Assembly (NCBI RefSeq): GCF_964204865.1
Contig: NC_135258.1
Span: forward strand, 4,207,001-4,271,000
DNA from: Styela clava
Lineage: Eukaryota > Chordata > Ascidiacea > Stolidobranchia > Styelidae
Reading direction: 5' to 3'
DNA: 64,000 nucleotides
A program made the position numbers and the translations under genes. The notes under the pieces are model-generated. The model made no database searches and was not told where the DNA came from. It was given only the letters and a program-made list of their open reading frames with translations. This document shows positions 20,691 through 33,692 of the stretch, in pieces; positions within the stretch are counted from its first letter, which is position 1; every line of letters starts with the position of its first letter.

Positions 20691-21379
20691 GAGTATCGAA
20701 GAGTCATTGTTTTTCAATTTTCTTTGCGAAACGACCGTGTAATGGGAAGAAAATTATTGGTGTGAACATAAATGGTTTTAGTGTTTCCCAACAAATTTTA
20801 TAGGTTGAAAAGAGTGCACCATTTTCATACAAAGTACTATTTCTATTCTACTTTTATGGACATTAAATTAGTGCAAAACATAAATCTCAATCTCACGATT
20901 TCAAGAGAATACATATGATCAAAGTAGCGACGCGCCTGCATAACAATGCTGATTTAACAGGGGTCGCGGGTTCTTTAGTTTCCTCCATTTTCAGATTTCT
21001 CTCAAATTTATCAAAACAAAAGTTGAAATTTCAATACATGTCTTTAAAAAGTAGGAACGATATGAAAGGTTGAACCAGAATTTTGCTCTACAGGTATATA
21101 TATAAATTCATAATTCATAATGTTATCAATTCATTGAGTTCCTCTTCCTGCTCCTTTACGTCGGCATTGCCAAGCTATAACAAAGCGCTTAGTAAATTTG
21201 TCCTTGCTACTTCCATCGCTAAACCTACATATTCCACTCATGTCTGCTACTTTGTTCACAGCAAAAGTCTAAAACATCTCATGAAGAATATTTCCAATAT
21301 TGCCTGATTTGAAATGAATTTTAAAATAATAACTTAGACTCTAGAAAACTTAGCTTACAAAATTTTATTACTTATAAAC

Positions 21380-21890
21380 CAGGGGTGGGCACACCGCGGC
21401 TCGCCAGACTTTTTGTGCGGCTCTTCTCACTAACATAAATTATTATCCAAATTTTAACTAAGAGAAAAACTTTAACGTAAACTCTTTTAATTTAATAAAA
21501 GTCGTAAAGAAGTTTTCGTCAATAATTAGGACAAATTATGTTTTAGTACAAAAATCGCTGTAGCGTTGAATTTAAGTCAGTCGAGTCAGCAAATCTTTCG
21601 TCACAATGGTCAATGTTTATTGATGCGTCGGCGATATTGCAGCTTGATTGCGGTTAGTTAGTCTAAGCTAATTTACTGTGCGATGTGTCCAAAATTAAAA
21701 AAAAACGAAAGTACGAAGATGAAAACATAGTTGCCTTGTTTATCTATTTATTGGTATTAGATTCTTGTGTGAATTTCTTTTCTGTTCATAGTATTTCGAT
21801 AATATTAATAAATTCACAAATTCTGCGGCTCTTTTAAAGTTCTGACTTGCAGCATGCGGCTCTTATACTAAAAAATTGTGCCCACCCCTG
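21380..21890. mobile_element. Short hAT MITE, copy 2
   Basis: This is the same element and TTATAAAC target duplication as at 16040-16558, with a few indels. Confidence 0.88.
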
Positions 21891-23064
21891 TTATAAACTA
21901 TACCGCATGAGAGGTAAATACCGACTGTAATTATGCGTTACGGTTGGATTTACGTATGAACTAAAATACTTAGACCAGTATCTCAGAATAAACATCAGCG
22001 AAGAGGAGAAGTTATAGATTAAACTTTCTGGCAAAACAAATTGGTAAATTCACTGTGATTTTAGTGTGATATAGTTACCAGAATACCAAGTGATGGTAAA
22101 GTACCAGCAACATTGCTTTGTATGTCGAATAAAAATGAATTAGTCTAAATAATCATATTCCTAATTGAGGAAATTTTGAAATATCTCAATCATTCAATTT
22201 ACCTCAAAACAACAAGACCGAATTATGTGGTGAGGTTTCAAACAGGCGTGTACAGACATTGTATCAGTGCTTCGTACCGATCGTTTGTTGAGCGCTTATG
22301 AGGTAATGATTCAAATAAAAAGTAACCTTGCGTTTTGTTTGTCTTGGTTGTTGATTTGATAGAATATGTAGAACTCTTTATGATTCTTTATGGAAGACAT
22401 GTGAGGCTATACTACAGCCCTCGCTATTTTTTAATTTACACGCTCACGCCCACTTGTCTATTGCTTGGCTGTAAGAAGACTTGAAATAAATGTGGTTCTA
22501 CATTTCACCGATGGCTACAGTCGAAGCGTTGCTATAGGTGTATTGTACTATTTCTTATGTTTATATTAAATAAATAGGCCTATATCTGCTTTTCCACATC
22601 TTTATTCGGAGAAAAATGTTGATACCCCGTTTGCAAAACTGTTTTATTATTCGTGATTCATCTCCAAGATCCCGCTACTTTTAAAAAAAAAATTAGTAAA
22701 GCTAAATGATATCGCCATTATTAGAGTGGTTCATTACCAACTTAGCTCAGGGTGAAACTTAGCAGTTGAAATTAAATATACAAGATAGGTCGACTATTTC
22801 CATCTCTTCGCCAAATATATCTAGTTGAACAGGGAAAACTAAAGCGTAAAAAATACGTGTTGTAAATATAGATTTCATTAACCCACAAATTCAAAAAATA
22901 TTCCCACACTGGGGGGGGGGGGGGATACCGCATGGAGGGTACGGGTGAAACAAGTTTTAGGGGTTACAAAGAGTGCAACAATTTAACACAAAGTACCGTA
23001 TATATTCTACTTTTTTATACTTTAGATTTGAAACACCAAGCACGTATAAATGTGTATATACGTC

Positions 23065-24410
23065 TCTCTGTTAGTGTTTTTATACTACTAAATCTCCTTA
23101 TTATTTTCGTTGCATATATATATATATCAATGTGTAAATACCCTATACGCACTCTATTATTGGCTTTTATACTACTAAGTCTTCCTAATAACGTCGTTGC
23201 GTACATATATAAATGTATATATACTTCCCACTATTAATGGCTTTTATACTACAAAGTCTCCCTAATAAGTTTGCTGCATATATATATTTATATATGTATA
23301 TATGAGTTCCCTTATTACTAGTTTTTATAATACTAAGTCTCCCTAATAAGTTTGTTGCATACATTTATAAATGTATATATGCGTCCCCTTATCACTGGTT
23401 TTATACTACCAAGTCTTCCTAATAAGTTTGTTGCATACATATATAAATGTATACATACGTCCCCCTATTACTGGCTTTTGTACTACCAAGTCTCCCTAAT
23501 AAGTTTGTTGCATACATGTATATATGTATATATGAGTCCCCTTATTACTAGTTTTCATAATACTAAGTCTCCCTAATAAGTTTGTTGCATACATATATAA
23601 ATGTATACATACGTCCCCCTATTACTGGCTTTTGTACTACCAAGTCTCCCTAATAAGTTTGTTGCATACATTTATAAATGTATATATGCGTCCCCTTATC
23701 ACTGGTTTTATACTACCAAGTCTTCCTAATAAGTTTGTTGCATACATATATAAATGTATACATACGTCCCCCTATTACTGGCTTTTGTACTACCAAGTCT
23801 CCCTAATAAGTTTGTTGCATGCATATATATATGTATATATGAGTCCCCTTATTACTAGTTTTTATAATACTAAGTCTCCCTAATAAGTTTGTTGCATACA
23901 TATATATATGTATATATGAGTCCCCTTATTACTAGTTTTTATAATACTAAGTCTCCCTAATAAGTTTGTTGCATACATTTATAAATGTATATATGCGTCC
24001 CCTTATCACTGGTTTTCATACTACCGAGTCTTCATAATAAGTTTGTTGCATACATATATATATGTATATATGAGTCCCCTTATTACTAGTTTTTATAATA
24101 CTAAGTCTCCCTAATAAATTTGTTGCATACATTTATAAATGTATATATACGTCCCGTTATTACTGTTTTTTAGACTATCAAGTCTCCCTAATAAGTTTGT
24201 TGCATACATATATAAATGTATACATACGCCCCTATTACTGGTTTTTATATTACTAAGTCTCCCTAATAACGTCGTTGCATACATATATAAATGCATATAT
24301 GCATCCCTTTATTACTGATTTTTATACTACTATGTCTCCCTAATAACGTCGTTGCATACATATATAAATGCATATATACGCCCCCCTATTACTTGTTTTT
24401 ATACTACTTG
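23065..24410. repeat. 77-bp minisatellite, array 2
   Basis: About 17-18 units of the same family as array 1, with a different order of unit variants. It ends about 50 bp before the ancestral stop codon of gene B. Confidence 0.92.
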
Positions 24411-24461
24411 GAAATATAAAAAAAAAACATGCACAAGACAAATAAATAATGAAAAGAAAAA

Positions 24462-27400
24462 CTAAATGTTGATACTTTTCCAGAATTCATGATCAACAAC
24501 CTGCTGAATTGTTAGTAGTTGGTCTTCATCATCGTGTGTCATTCTTGTGAGCAAATCACCAGCCAAGTGAAGGTTAGGAATAAGTAGAGTACTGGGATTA
24601 AAAGCAAGCGAAAAGGAATATTAAAAAACACGAATTTCCTGTTGATTGGACCATAATTTATACAAGTTATACCCTGAGGTAATAATATCACTTATACTGA
24701 GATTATATCCATAGGAGTAATATGGTATAAAATAGTTCTGAAAACTAAATTTCACATTTTGCATGTCATGTGAAAAAAGAATACTCCCCTCCATTTCCCC
24801 ATGATCAATATTATATTTATGAAGATGTTGTAGACCACTAACTAATTGTTTTGCATGTACGAGAGCAAGTCTAGGATCAAAAGGAATATTGTTTTTTTCC
24901 CTCTCTTTGTAATATTCATGAAGAGTCTGGAACTGGCATCTTTCAGTAGCAATAAAATGTTGACTTGTTCCATTCACACGACCACTAGTCATAACAGAGA
25001 TTAGGTTTGGATGAGGTGGAAGTTGCTGAAGAGCTTCTAGTTTGTAAAGAAAGTCTGCATCCCACGAAGAAAACACCCATATTGCTAAAGGTTCTGTCTC
25101 TGAATTCGGAAGTTTCCGTTGACCTTCGTAAACTGTGAAATCCGAAAATTCATAAACCACATTGTCTTTATACCACAAGATATCATCAGTGAGATGTATG
25201 CGATCTAAAATGTCATATTTTTAGAAGAAAATTAAACACAAAACTTGATCTGAAGGAGAAAATAGTTAAGTGATTTACAAAATAAATATTACTGTAGTTT
25301 AAATCTGGACTTTTCAAACTAGGGGTCAACGTGAGAGCGCAAAATTGGGGTCGTGGCAAAACTTTTCCGACACTACCTCATGTTAAAACCAAAATATTGA
25401 TCAAAGATGAAACCAGTACGAAGACCAAGATAAGATATTTTGTGCAAGAATCCGTCTCTTAAAGGTATTGTCAATTTTAGTACTTTTAAAATATTTTCTG
25501 TATTATTTAATTTTGCTTTTTTTTATTTTAGTTACTGCGAGTCGAGAAAAAATTTGCCAATGCCAAGTCGCAGTTAACTGGCGTTATATTTTTGCACAGA
25601 CTTGGTTTTGATGGTACATGATGGCAGAATTATTTATTCAAAAAAATTTTGAGCAAACATAACATCATTTCTTATCCAAGATAGTTTTTTTGTGGTAAAT
25701 CGGATACAAAACACCCGGAAATTAAATGTTAAGTAAAAATACAAGCATTGTTAAAATAAACTTATCTTACCTACGGAGGTCGAAGCTGCCTTCCTATTCT
25801 TTGCTTGTTCTTTAAGATATTTTACAAAGTGGAAATTATTAACGAGCTTTGATAATGAAGTTGCAACTTGTGAAGAATGACTGAAATTATGATTGGCTAG
25901 TTTTAGTTGAAAAAATTATTTGACTACCACAGCCAATAATAATATTCTATTCATCTATTGCTAAGGTTAATTCCTGCATGATATTAGTCATGTTAAACAC
26001 ACCAATAAAAAACATTTATAGCCTCCTGCTCAATCTAGGACAGGAAAATTATGTTATTTTGCAGTTTGTTTTAGATTAACAGTCGCCTTAGTCAATAAAA
26101 ATACTCCTGGGAATTAATCTTGGTAATTTTAAAATAAAATATATTGTCCACAAAAAATATTTGTAAGATATAATAAATCAATATACAGGCTAAGTATACA
26201 AACATTTTAGTTTTCTTTCTTGTTGACAAATCTGATTTAAAAGTTCCATTCTCAAAATGTGGAAGCAAAAGTTTATCATGGCTGCTCGTTAGAGAGCTGC
26301 CAGGTGTAGATTCTTCCTGTAGATCTCGGAATAGTAAACCTGAACAGAGAGTTTTCTTTGATAAGTGTTAACTTTCAGTTAGCAATCACAATATCTCAAA
26401 TAATATTTTTTCCTACCTTTTACATTTGTTGGAGCCATATATTTATGAGAGAGAACCTCGTTTATTATTGGACGTTTACGAGGAACAAACTGCAGCATCC
26501 ATTCCAGTAAATCTTTTGCAACTTCTTTATCTGGAACTAAAAGTCCGTCCAGGTTCAGGTTTTTATGGTTTTTCATGAAATGATTCCATAGATCCCTTTC
26601 GTCACCAAAGGGATGTTTACCGTCACTCCATACATAGTAAACAATGACAGCCAGTGAATATATGTCAGTTTTTTGTGAAGTTGGAAATCCAGGCACAAAT
26701 GATTCAGGGGGTCTGTAACCGTCAGTACCGAGACCTTTTCTGGTGTAAACTGTTTGAGTCTTTGACTCGATGACTTCACTTATGCCAAAATCACCAATTT
26801 TGACAACTTTTTGATCCAGGGATAAAAACACATTATCAGGCTTAAGATCTTTGTGCACCACAAGTTTATCATGAATGTATAAAATTCCAGCAACTAACTG
26901 TTTTGCAAAATCAAGTGCAAGTTCAGGATCGAATGGGATTTCGGTTTTCTTTCGATTTTCAACAAAACCTCTCAAGTTGTCTTGGTTACATTTGTCCATT
27001 GCAATGTACATATATTTCATTGGACCTTGTTGGTATTCATCTGAATGAATCACAGAGACTACATGAGTGCTAGGGTTCAGTCGGTAAAGAATTTTTGCCT
27101 CTTCCACACTTTGTTTGTTGTATTGAACTAATTTTATCGCAATCGGACGAGTTCCATAAATTGCACTCGATATTTCTCCTTCATATACATCGCCATGGTT
27201 CGAAATTTTTTTATCTTGAAACAGCAAAATAGAATCGGAAAGTTTGATCGAATCTGAAAAAACAAAATTTGATAAGGTTTACAGATTTCCACCCAACAGA
27301 CCATTTGACCACAATGTGGCATTAAAGAGTTTAAGACTGTGATATTTAAGTTATGAGTTTAAAGTATTAATATACAAATAGGAGAAAATGATTGTTTAAT

Positions 27401-27689
27401 TTCTTTTAACATCAAATTAAAGCATAGTTATATCAAATTAGACTTGCAATATTATTTTTATATTCATAGGTTCATCAAAAATAAATATAAACTAAGTACG
27501 CCACTATCACCTCTATCATCAGTTTGTAAGATCTTAATAAAGTTATAACTCGTTCCTCACCAGACATAGTAGGTCTTACCTGTATTCGTTAAGTTGGTTT
27601 CCGTACATCTGATCTTAGCTGGTGGTTCATCACCACTTTCCTCGATTGCATGCTTTGTTGTTCCACCAAGGCTTTCCATAACAGTTCAC
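24462..27689 (-). CDS. Gene B: kinase-pseudokinase, type II, truncated by a nonsense codon (588 aa)
   Basis: Exons: 27689-27590, 27253-26417, 26339-26204, 25880-25771, 25204-24621 (stop). Exon 1 encodes 33 residues starting MESLGGTTKHAIEE and is unrelated to the type I start. Kinase 1 is complete, with AIK lysine, HKDLKPDN, DFG, PPE and GKHPFGD. The exon 5 domain carries the same pseudokinase changes (AIW, HGE, no DFG). A CAA codon seen in gene D is TAA here (24621-24623), removing the last 53 residues of the expected 641. The ancestral stop is at 24462-24464. The exon 3 donor is AAT|GTTTGT and intron 2 is only 77 bp. The kinase may work alone; the pseudokinase C-lobe cannot fold normally. 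Confidence 0.8.
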
Positions 27690-30600
27690 ATGTGTGGCTT
27701 CGTTACCGCACAAGTTATAGAAATTTTAAATGCGTTGAACCAATACCCTTAACAGTATTTTTTTTTGTTTTTCTTTATACCCAATGAGATATATTACGAT
27801 CGAAATGAAAGTTAATGTTAGCATGAAATAGCAATGCTTAATACATGCATTTTCAAAGAAACTTCACTGTATTTCATTCCTTGTGCAAATATTTTCGATT
27901 AAAGCAAAATCTTATGTCCTCAATTGCTCCTGACACCCACGACTGCTTGTCTAATGCCATATTCTGTGCAAAACGTGTGGAATTTATGTAGTTTGGTTAT
28001 ACACGTCTTAGTTTGGTTTATCAAAAGGTCATAAACTCGTGCCTGCCTCCTTACGTTGCACCTAAATACACACTAAGTACCTTCTAGCGCTTGACTAAAC
28101 AGTAGCGAAGAGAATGAATTGCTCAAACTTTTGGACAAAACAAGATGGTGAATTTACTGTGATTGTAGTGTGATATCGACACTAGAATACCAAGTAATGG
28201 TGAAGTTCCGAAGATGAAAATGAATATGGTCTGAATGATCATATCCTAATTAAGAATAACTTTTTAATTGTTTTTCAATTTACTTTACAAAAAGACCTTA
28301 TTATGTGATGAAAATTATTGGGGTGAACAAACATCGTTTAAGTGTTTCGCAAATATTTTATAGGTCGCACAGAATGTACCAATTTCACACAAAGTACTAT
28401 AATTATTCTACTTGTCTAGACTTAAGAATCTAAACACAAACATTAAAACTAGTGAAAAAAATAAACCCAACGATTTCAAAAAATAGATTGGATTATGTAA
28501 CGGCGCGCTTGCATAACAATGCTGACTTAACAGGAGTCGCGGGTTGTTTACTTCGCTCCATTTTCAGATTTCACTCAAATTTGTTAATTCTACAGCTTGT
28601 TCAGTTCAAACCAAGTTAAATGGAAAACAAACTACTTGAAGAAGAAATTCAAAACAAGAGTCAAAACTGACTTATGCTGTACAGGTTTAGGTAAGGATTT
28701 TATAAATTCACAATTCCTAATGTGCTCGATTCATTACGTTTCTGGTTTCGCTCGCTTTTCTTGTCCTTGTTCTAAATCTGAGCTATAATAAAGCGCGTAA
28801 TAAATTGGTCAGTGCCCCTTCTATCGCTAAACCTGCATATTCTACTCATGTCTAATTCTCTGTTCAGAGCAAAAGTCGAAAACACCTCATTGAGGATATT
28901 ATGAAATTGCTTAAGCATTCAATTTACCTGAAAACAACATGACCGTATTATGTGGTAGAAATTACTGGCGTGTACAGGCAACGTATCAGTGGTTTGTACC
29001 GAGTGTTTGTTGAGCTCCAATGAGGTAATAATGCAAATAAAAAATAACCTCGCGTTTGTTTGTCTTGGGTGTTGTTTTGAGCAAATACGTGGAACGCTTT
29101 ATTACTATTTATGGGAGACGTGTAAGCCCTCGCTATTTTCGAATTTACGATCCCATCTATTTGTCATTTGCCATGCTGTGAGAAGACATGAAATAAATGT
29201 GGTTCTACATTTCAACTATAGCTACAGTCGAAGCATTGTTATAAGTGTATTATTGTACTCTTTCTCGTGTTTATATAATCCTTTTTCAGGCCAATATCTG
29301 CTTTTTCTCATCCTTATTGGGAGCAAAATGTGGAACCCCCCTTGTAAAACTGTTTTGTATTCTTGGTTCATCCCCACGAGCTGCCATTTATGGAGAAATT
29401 TAGTACAGCTATCTGATATCGCCATTATTTAATTCGTTCATTACTAACTTAGGTGAAACTTAGCAGTTCAAATTTAATATACAAGATCGGTTAAACATTC
29501 CCATCTTTTCGCCAAATATATCTAATTGAACAGAAAAGCTGTAAGTGCTATGAATATGTGTTGTGAATAAAAATTTCTTTAGTTTTAACCAACGAAATCA
29601 AATAAATATTTCCACAAAATCAATCTTTTGCCTTGCGATGCTTCCGTCTAAGTCCGACAAAAAAATAAAATTTTTCTGCTTGTTATTCACCTTAATTCAA
29701 GCTATACCGAGATCAAGCGACGAGAAATATTGCGGGCGTATATGAAATCCCCCGAAATCTGTCACTGAATCTTTTACGCTGATATTACCAGGCTAGTATA
29801 CAACATTACCCAGTGTCTAACTTAGGAAGAACTTTTTGTTTTATTTTACACAAAATAGATTTTTGTTAATTTGATAATTCATTAAATACAATAATACATG
29901 CTTAGTTCATCCACGACTCGAACTTATTTAAATTCCTAATGCACGGATCGGATTCGAATCACTGCAACCTAAAATAACTAAGTTTTTGAGTCGCTTGTAA
30001 TCTCAACGCACGAACAATCTGTTATAACAACGGAATTTTTATTTTTTGCCATTATTTTGAACCATCGAAGACAATGTCTCTTGCATTCATTTGAACACTT
30101 GGGGGCGTATCAGACCGGCTATTTCCACACCACTACGCAAAATGAAGATGGTTGGAATATCTGTATCGCCATATCCTGGAATTTGAGCAGACATTATATG
30201 ACTGAGGAACTAATTAAGCAATATCTCTCATGTTTAGGTGTTTCTACGTTTTATCATATTTTGTTGAAACGTAGGTTTTTTGATGATGAAAACGAGCGTT
30301 TCATTGTCTACATTGCCACATAGCGTTGTCAGTAAAAATTTTACCACGCTGTGGCTTTTGTCCAATCCTATATATAGTTAAGGTCTTGCCTTATTTGTTA
30401 TTTTTCAAAAGTCTGACACAAATATTAGTTTGAAACAAATTCCCAAACTTTCAGACTTTCTCAAAGAATTATAGTTCCCAAATATTCTGGCATACTTTCA
30501 ACGGATGTCAGTCCCTAATTCTTTTGGCATGCTTTAGCATTTTCTAGTGCTCAAGTCGGAATCTTCTTAGGATGTCAATTTCACGTATGCTCATTATATA

Positions 30601-30814
30601 CTGTCAACGTTAATCACTGTTGGATTTATTCATAACTGTTAGAATTAAAATCACGGGTGTCGCTGCTCGATAACCAGTAATGTTGTACCACGTCTCCCTT
30701 CACTCTGAATTAATATTTTTCTTCTTTTTATGTATTGTTTATTCGTGAAGTGTACTTTAGTATGGTGGAAAAATAAATTACTGTTTGATTGCTTGCCACT
30801 GCACCCCTGATTAC
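27690..30814. repeat. Intergenic DNA upstream of gene B
   Basis: No supported gene. The part 28100-29450 is a diverged relative of the module upstream of gene A (17390-18060 and 22020-22680), with an exon-1 relic at 28561 (minus strand). The whole stretch is repeated with few changes at 49219-52950. Small + strand frames (28989-29432, 30057-30323) persist in the duplicate but have no recognisable domains. Confidence 0.5.
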
Positions 30815-31040
30815 CCTGCGTGGATTCGCAGGTTCGAGTCCTGTGGGCGATAATTATGCGCGAGAGCTTCCTCCACCGTAAAGTTCATGCATCTGAAACA
30901 AATAATAAGTGGCTAACCAATCCCATACTCAACATGGACTGATACCCGGAGCAGAGTCCGTGGTTCACCATGTGAATATTCGATCTCAACGACTTTCCTG
31001 TCCCCCAGGATGAATATGTAAATCCTATCCGGCGCTACAG
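30815..31040 (+). repeat. tRNA-derived SINE
   Basis: A B-box-like GGTTCGAGTCC follows GGATTCGCA, and the body shares ATGCATCTGAAACAA and GGCTAACCAATCCCATA blocks with the SINE at 62518-62843 and the fragments in intron 3 of genes A, C and E. Its duplicate is at about 53690-53905. The 5' tRNA part is incomplete. Confidence 0.6.
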
Positions 31041-32035
31041 TTGTTACCAAGAATGTGGAAACTTGAGTCGAAAATCACTGCTTGAAGTTGGAGATCAAAA
31101 TTTGCAACGCCTTATCATTTAAGATAAAGTTTTAGTGAAAATGTAAAACCGACAATAAATTAATACCATATTTTCAATAGAAGCGTCTTCCTCGACACAG
31201 AATAAATTGGTAATATCCCATCCTATCCTGAATGATGCATGCTAACCAACATTTTCAACCGAAACTAAATAAACGAAACGTCAATGCTTGTGACGAGTTC
31301 ATGTGTCGAAATAACACTTTTCATCTTTAAACCAAAACGTTTTTTTATCGAAATGAATGATGGTAATTTTCCAACAGTAGATATCGCTGAAGAGTATGAT
31401 TAGTTTAAAGTGCACAGAGGTGGGTTCGAATTCCTATTAGGACACAAGTCAGTCTACTGTTAAATCAATAATGTAACTGTTATAAAGCAAGAAGAATAAG
31501 TAAATATAGTAAGAATCGAGCAAAACAGTCAGGGTGAGGAGCAAAGAAACAGCGAGTAGTAATAAGTGAGTCCGTGGGCGAAAAGCAGGCGAGGATCGCA
31601 AGAATCGAGCAAGTGGCTTTATAGATATGGTCAACAATGAGGCAATAAATAGGATTAATAAGTAGACAAATGGCATGCAGGAGACGAGAAAGCAGCAGAC
31701 GACGCAGGTGGCATAGCCAAATCGATATAAGGGCTAAAACAATGGGGTAAAAAATAATGAGTGAGCCGATTGCATGGTAGGTAGGGCAAGCGAGGTGGCA
31801 AGCAGTGCTCTCTTACACAAAATGAAGGAGTGTCATGTAGGGAGTTACAGAGGCGATATCAGAGTAATGGCAAAGAAAAAGTGAGTCTCATGTAACAGGA
31901 GGATTACAGCGTAAATAGTCCGGAGAGCAGCGAGCAACGAGAGTCGGCAATGGTCGTAGGAATCAAGCATAACACTCAAGAAGAACTAGCCAATCGACAC
32001 CTGATAGAACGAAAAGGATATATAACGTATATACG
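31041..32035. other. Intergenic DNA with a purine-rich stretch
   Basis: There is no gene. From about 31470 to 32000 the + strand is strongly enriched in A and G with recurring GAATCGAGCAA and GCGAG words. About 400 bp of this (31492-31806) is missing from the duplicate at 54380. The rest is duplicated at 53906-54600. Confidence 0.5.
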
Positions 32036-32270
32036 TGGCTTTTATACTACTAAGTCTCCAAAATAATGTCGCTGAAAGCATACATAAATGTATATATATG
32101 TCCCCCTATTCCTGGTTTTTATACTACTGAGTCTTCCTAATAACGTCGCTGCAAACATATATGGATATATAAATACGTCCCTCTATTCCTGGTTTTTATA
32201 ATACTAAGTCTCCCTAATTACGTCGTTGCATACACTTATAAATGTATATATATACGTCCTCCTATTCTTT
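32036..32270. repeat. 77-bp minisatellite, short array
   Basis: About three diverged units of the same family as the large arrays. Related pieces lie at 32872-33186 (partly inverted) and 33347-33470. The unit 2 equivalents are 54616-54935, 55545-55855 and 56050-56163. Confidence 0.8.
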
Positions 32271-32377
32271 ATCCGGATTTATTTTCTCACGGAAAAATGT
32301 AAAAATTCGACTAACAAACTTTTTCACTGCTCTTTACGTAGGAATGACATTTCAAAAACAAGACGTCATAGATTACA

Positions 32378-32605
32378 TTGTATAAACAAACAACTAATTT
32401 AAAAGGAGGAGAGGTAATGACGTTATCAGGAGACAGAGACGCAAAGACCAAAGATATTACGTCATATTCGGAACATCACCACGAAGAGACACATACTGCC
32501 TGCCAAAAGGTTTTAGAAAAAATACAAAAAAAATATGAAAATTTAGATAATTCGTGTTTGGTATGTAGTTGGGATTCTTGGATCCTGGATCCTCCAGACA
32601 CATAA
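32378..32605 (+). CDS. Small unidentified reading frame in an inverted-repeat arm
   Basis: The frame from the ATG at about 32417 would encode roughly 62 residues starting MTLSGDRDAKTKDITSY and rich in His, Glu and Lys. The same frame occurs at 55043-55270 with a few amino-acid differences, and the start of it recurs in inverted orientation at 33535-33692. A GTATGT donor-like site lies near 32561, so it could be an exon. I recognise no family. It may be a gene fragment or chance. Confidence 0.25.
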   Translation: MYKQTTNLKGGEVMTLSGDRDAKTKDITSYSEHHHEETHTACQKVLEKIQKKYENLDNSCLVCSWDSWILDPPDT

Positions 32606-33692
32606 ATTACTGAAAACATAAAATCCATCACTCAGAAAATTGTAGAATTCACCTCGACCGTTAGTACTTGCATACCCCTGCCGTATATCGTTAGCTAGCT
32701 GCGGTGCAAGTTACGCAATTACTGAGGTTGTCTAACTAAAATTAATCTTAAACAAAATACAAGAACGAGTTTACTTATTTACACGTCATTCAACACCCGC
32801 CCCATACCCTCCTCCCTGGATACCCCACTGGACTCAACTAATTTATTTTTTAGGCTCATAAAATCCAAAAACGACGTTATTAGGGAGACGTATATATATA
32901 TATATATATTCGAATATATATGCAACGAGTTTATTAGGGAGACGTTGTGGTATAAAAAACAGTAATAGGGGGACGTATATATACATTTATATATGTTTGC
33001 AACGACGTTATTAGGGAGACGTATATATATATATATACGTCTCCTATTACTGGTTTTTATACGACCAAGTCTCCCTAATAACGTCTTTGCATACATATAT
33101 AAATATTCGCCCCCCTATTACTGCTTTTTATACTACTATGTCTCGTTTATAACGTCGTTGCATACATATATAAATGCATATATACGTGGCAAGATGGCGG
33201 ACACCGGAACGTAGTATATCAGGTTAGGGCTAGGTCATAATTTCAGGTACAAATACTTTGGGAGTCACTTGGCACACATACTAACCTGGTACACATACTA
33301 CGTTCTGGTTCCCGCCATATTGGTTCACATACTTCTAGATCGCCCTGGTTTTTATACTACTAAGTCTCCAAAATAATATGGTCGCAAAAATATAAAAATG
33401 TATATATACGTCACCTTATCACTGGTTTTATACTATTAATTCTACCTAATAACGTCTATACTTACCACTCCGCATGTACGATTCCATTCTACCAACCCCA
33501 ACTATCCACACAAATCACAAATTATAAAATTTTTCATATTTTTTTGTGTATTTTTTCTAAAACCTCACCGGAGTCTTTTTGACAGGCAGTATGTGTGCCT
33601 TCGTGGTGATGCTCCGAATATGACGTAATATCTTTCGTCTTTGCGTCTCTGTCTCCAGATAACGTCATAGCTTCACCTCCTTCTTTTAAATA
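32390..33692. repeat. Long inverted repeat with mirrored coding-like arms
   Basis: The left arm (about 32390-32545) and right arm (about 33535-33692, reverse complement) are alike along roughly 150 bp and share the ATGACGTTATC...TACTGCCTG core. The right arm carries about 12 extra bases. Minisatellite pieces and a MITE (33186-33338) lie in the loop. The structure is duplicated at about 55055-56400. Confidence 0.75.
33186..33338. mobile_element. MITE, related copy
   Basis: It has CAAGATGGCGG and CCGCCATATTGG inverted ends, related to the 15145 element. About 42 bp at the left end is missing compared with the copy at 55879-56040. Confidence 0.65.

Larger units (their letters stand above)
20458..25440. 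repeat. Local tandem duplication, second copy
   Basis: This copy is linked at its right end to the rest of gene B. It holds the MITE (20485-20690), the hAT MITE (21380-21890), the intergenic module, a 14-bp G run (22911-22924), minisatellite array 2 and the gene B last exon. Confidence 0.85.

Noticed and set aside
22020-22690. Possible structural RNA in the strongly conserved intergenic module
   Set aside because: Conservation is explained by recent duplication. No tRNA, rRNA or snRNA signature could be recognised.
28989-29432. 147-codon + strand frame, also at 50529-50972
   Set aside because: It is preserved only between recent duplicates. The older related modules at about 17640 and 22260 break the frame, and no domain is visible.
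30057-30323. 88-codon + strand frame, duplicate at 52968-53210
   Set aside because: There is no recognisable family, and the duplicate is explained by the macro-duplication alone.
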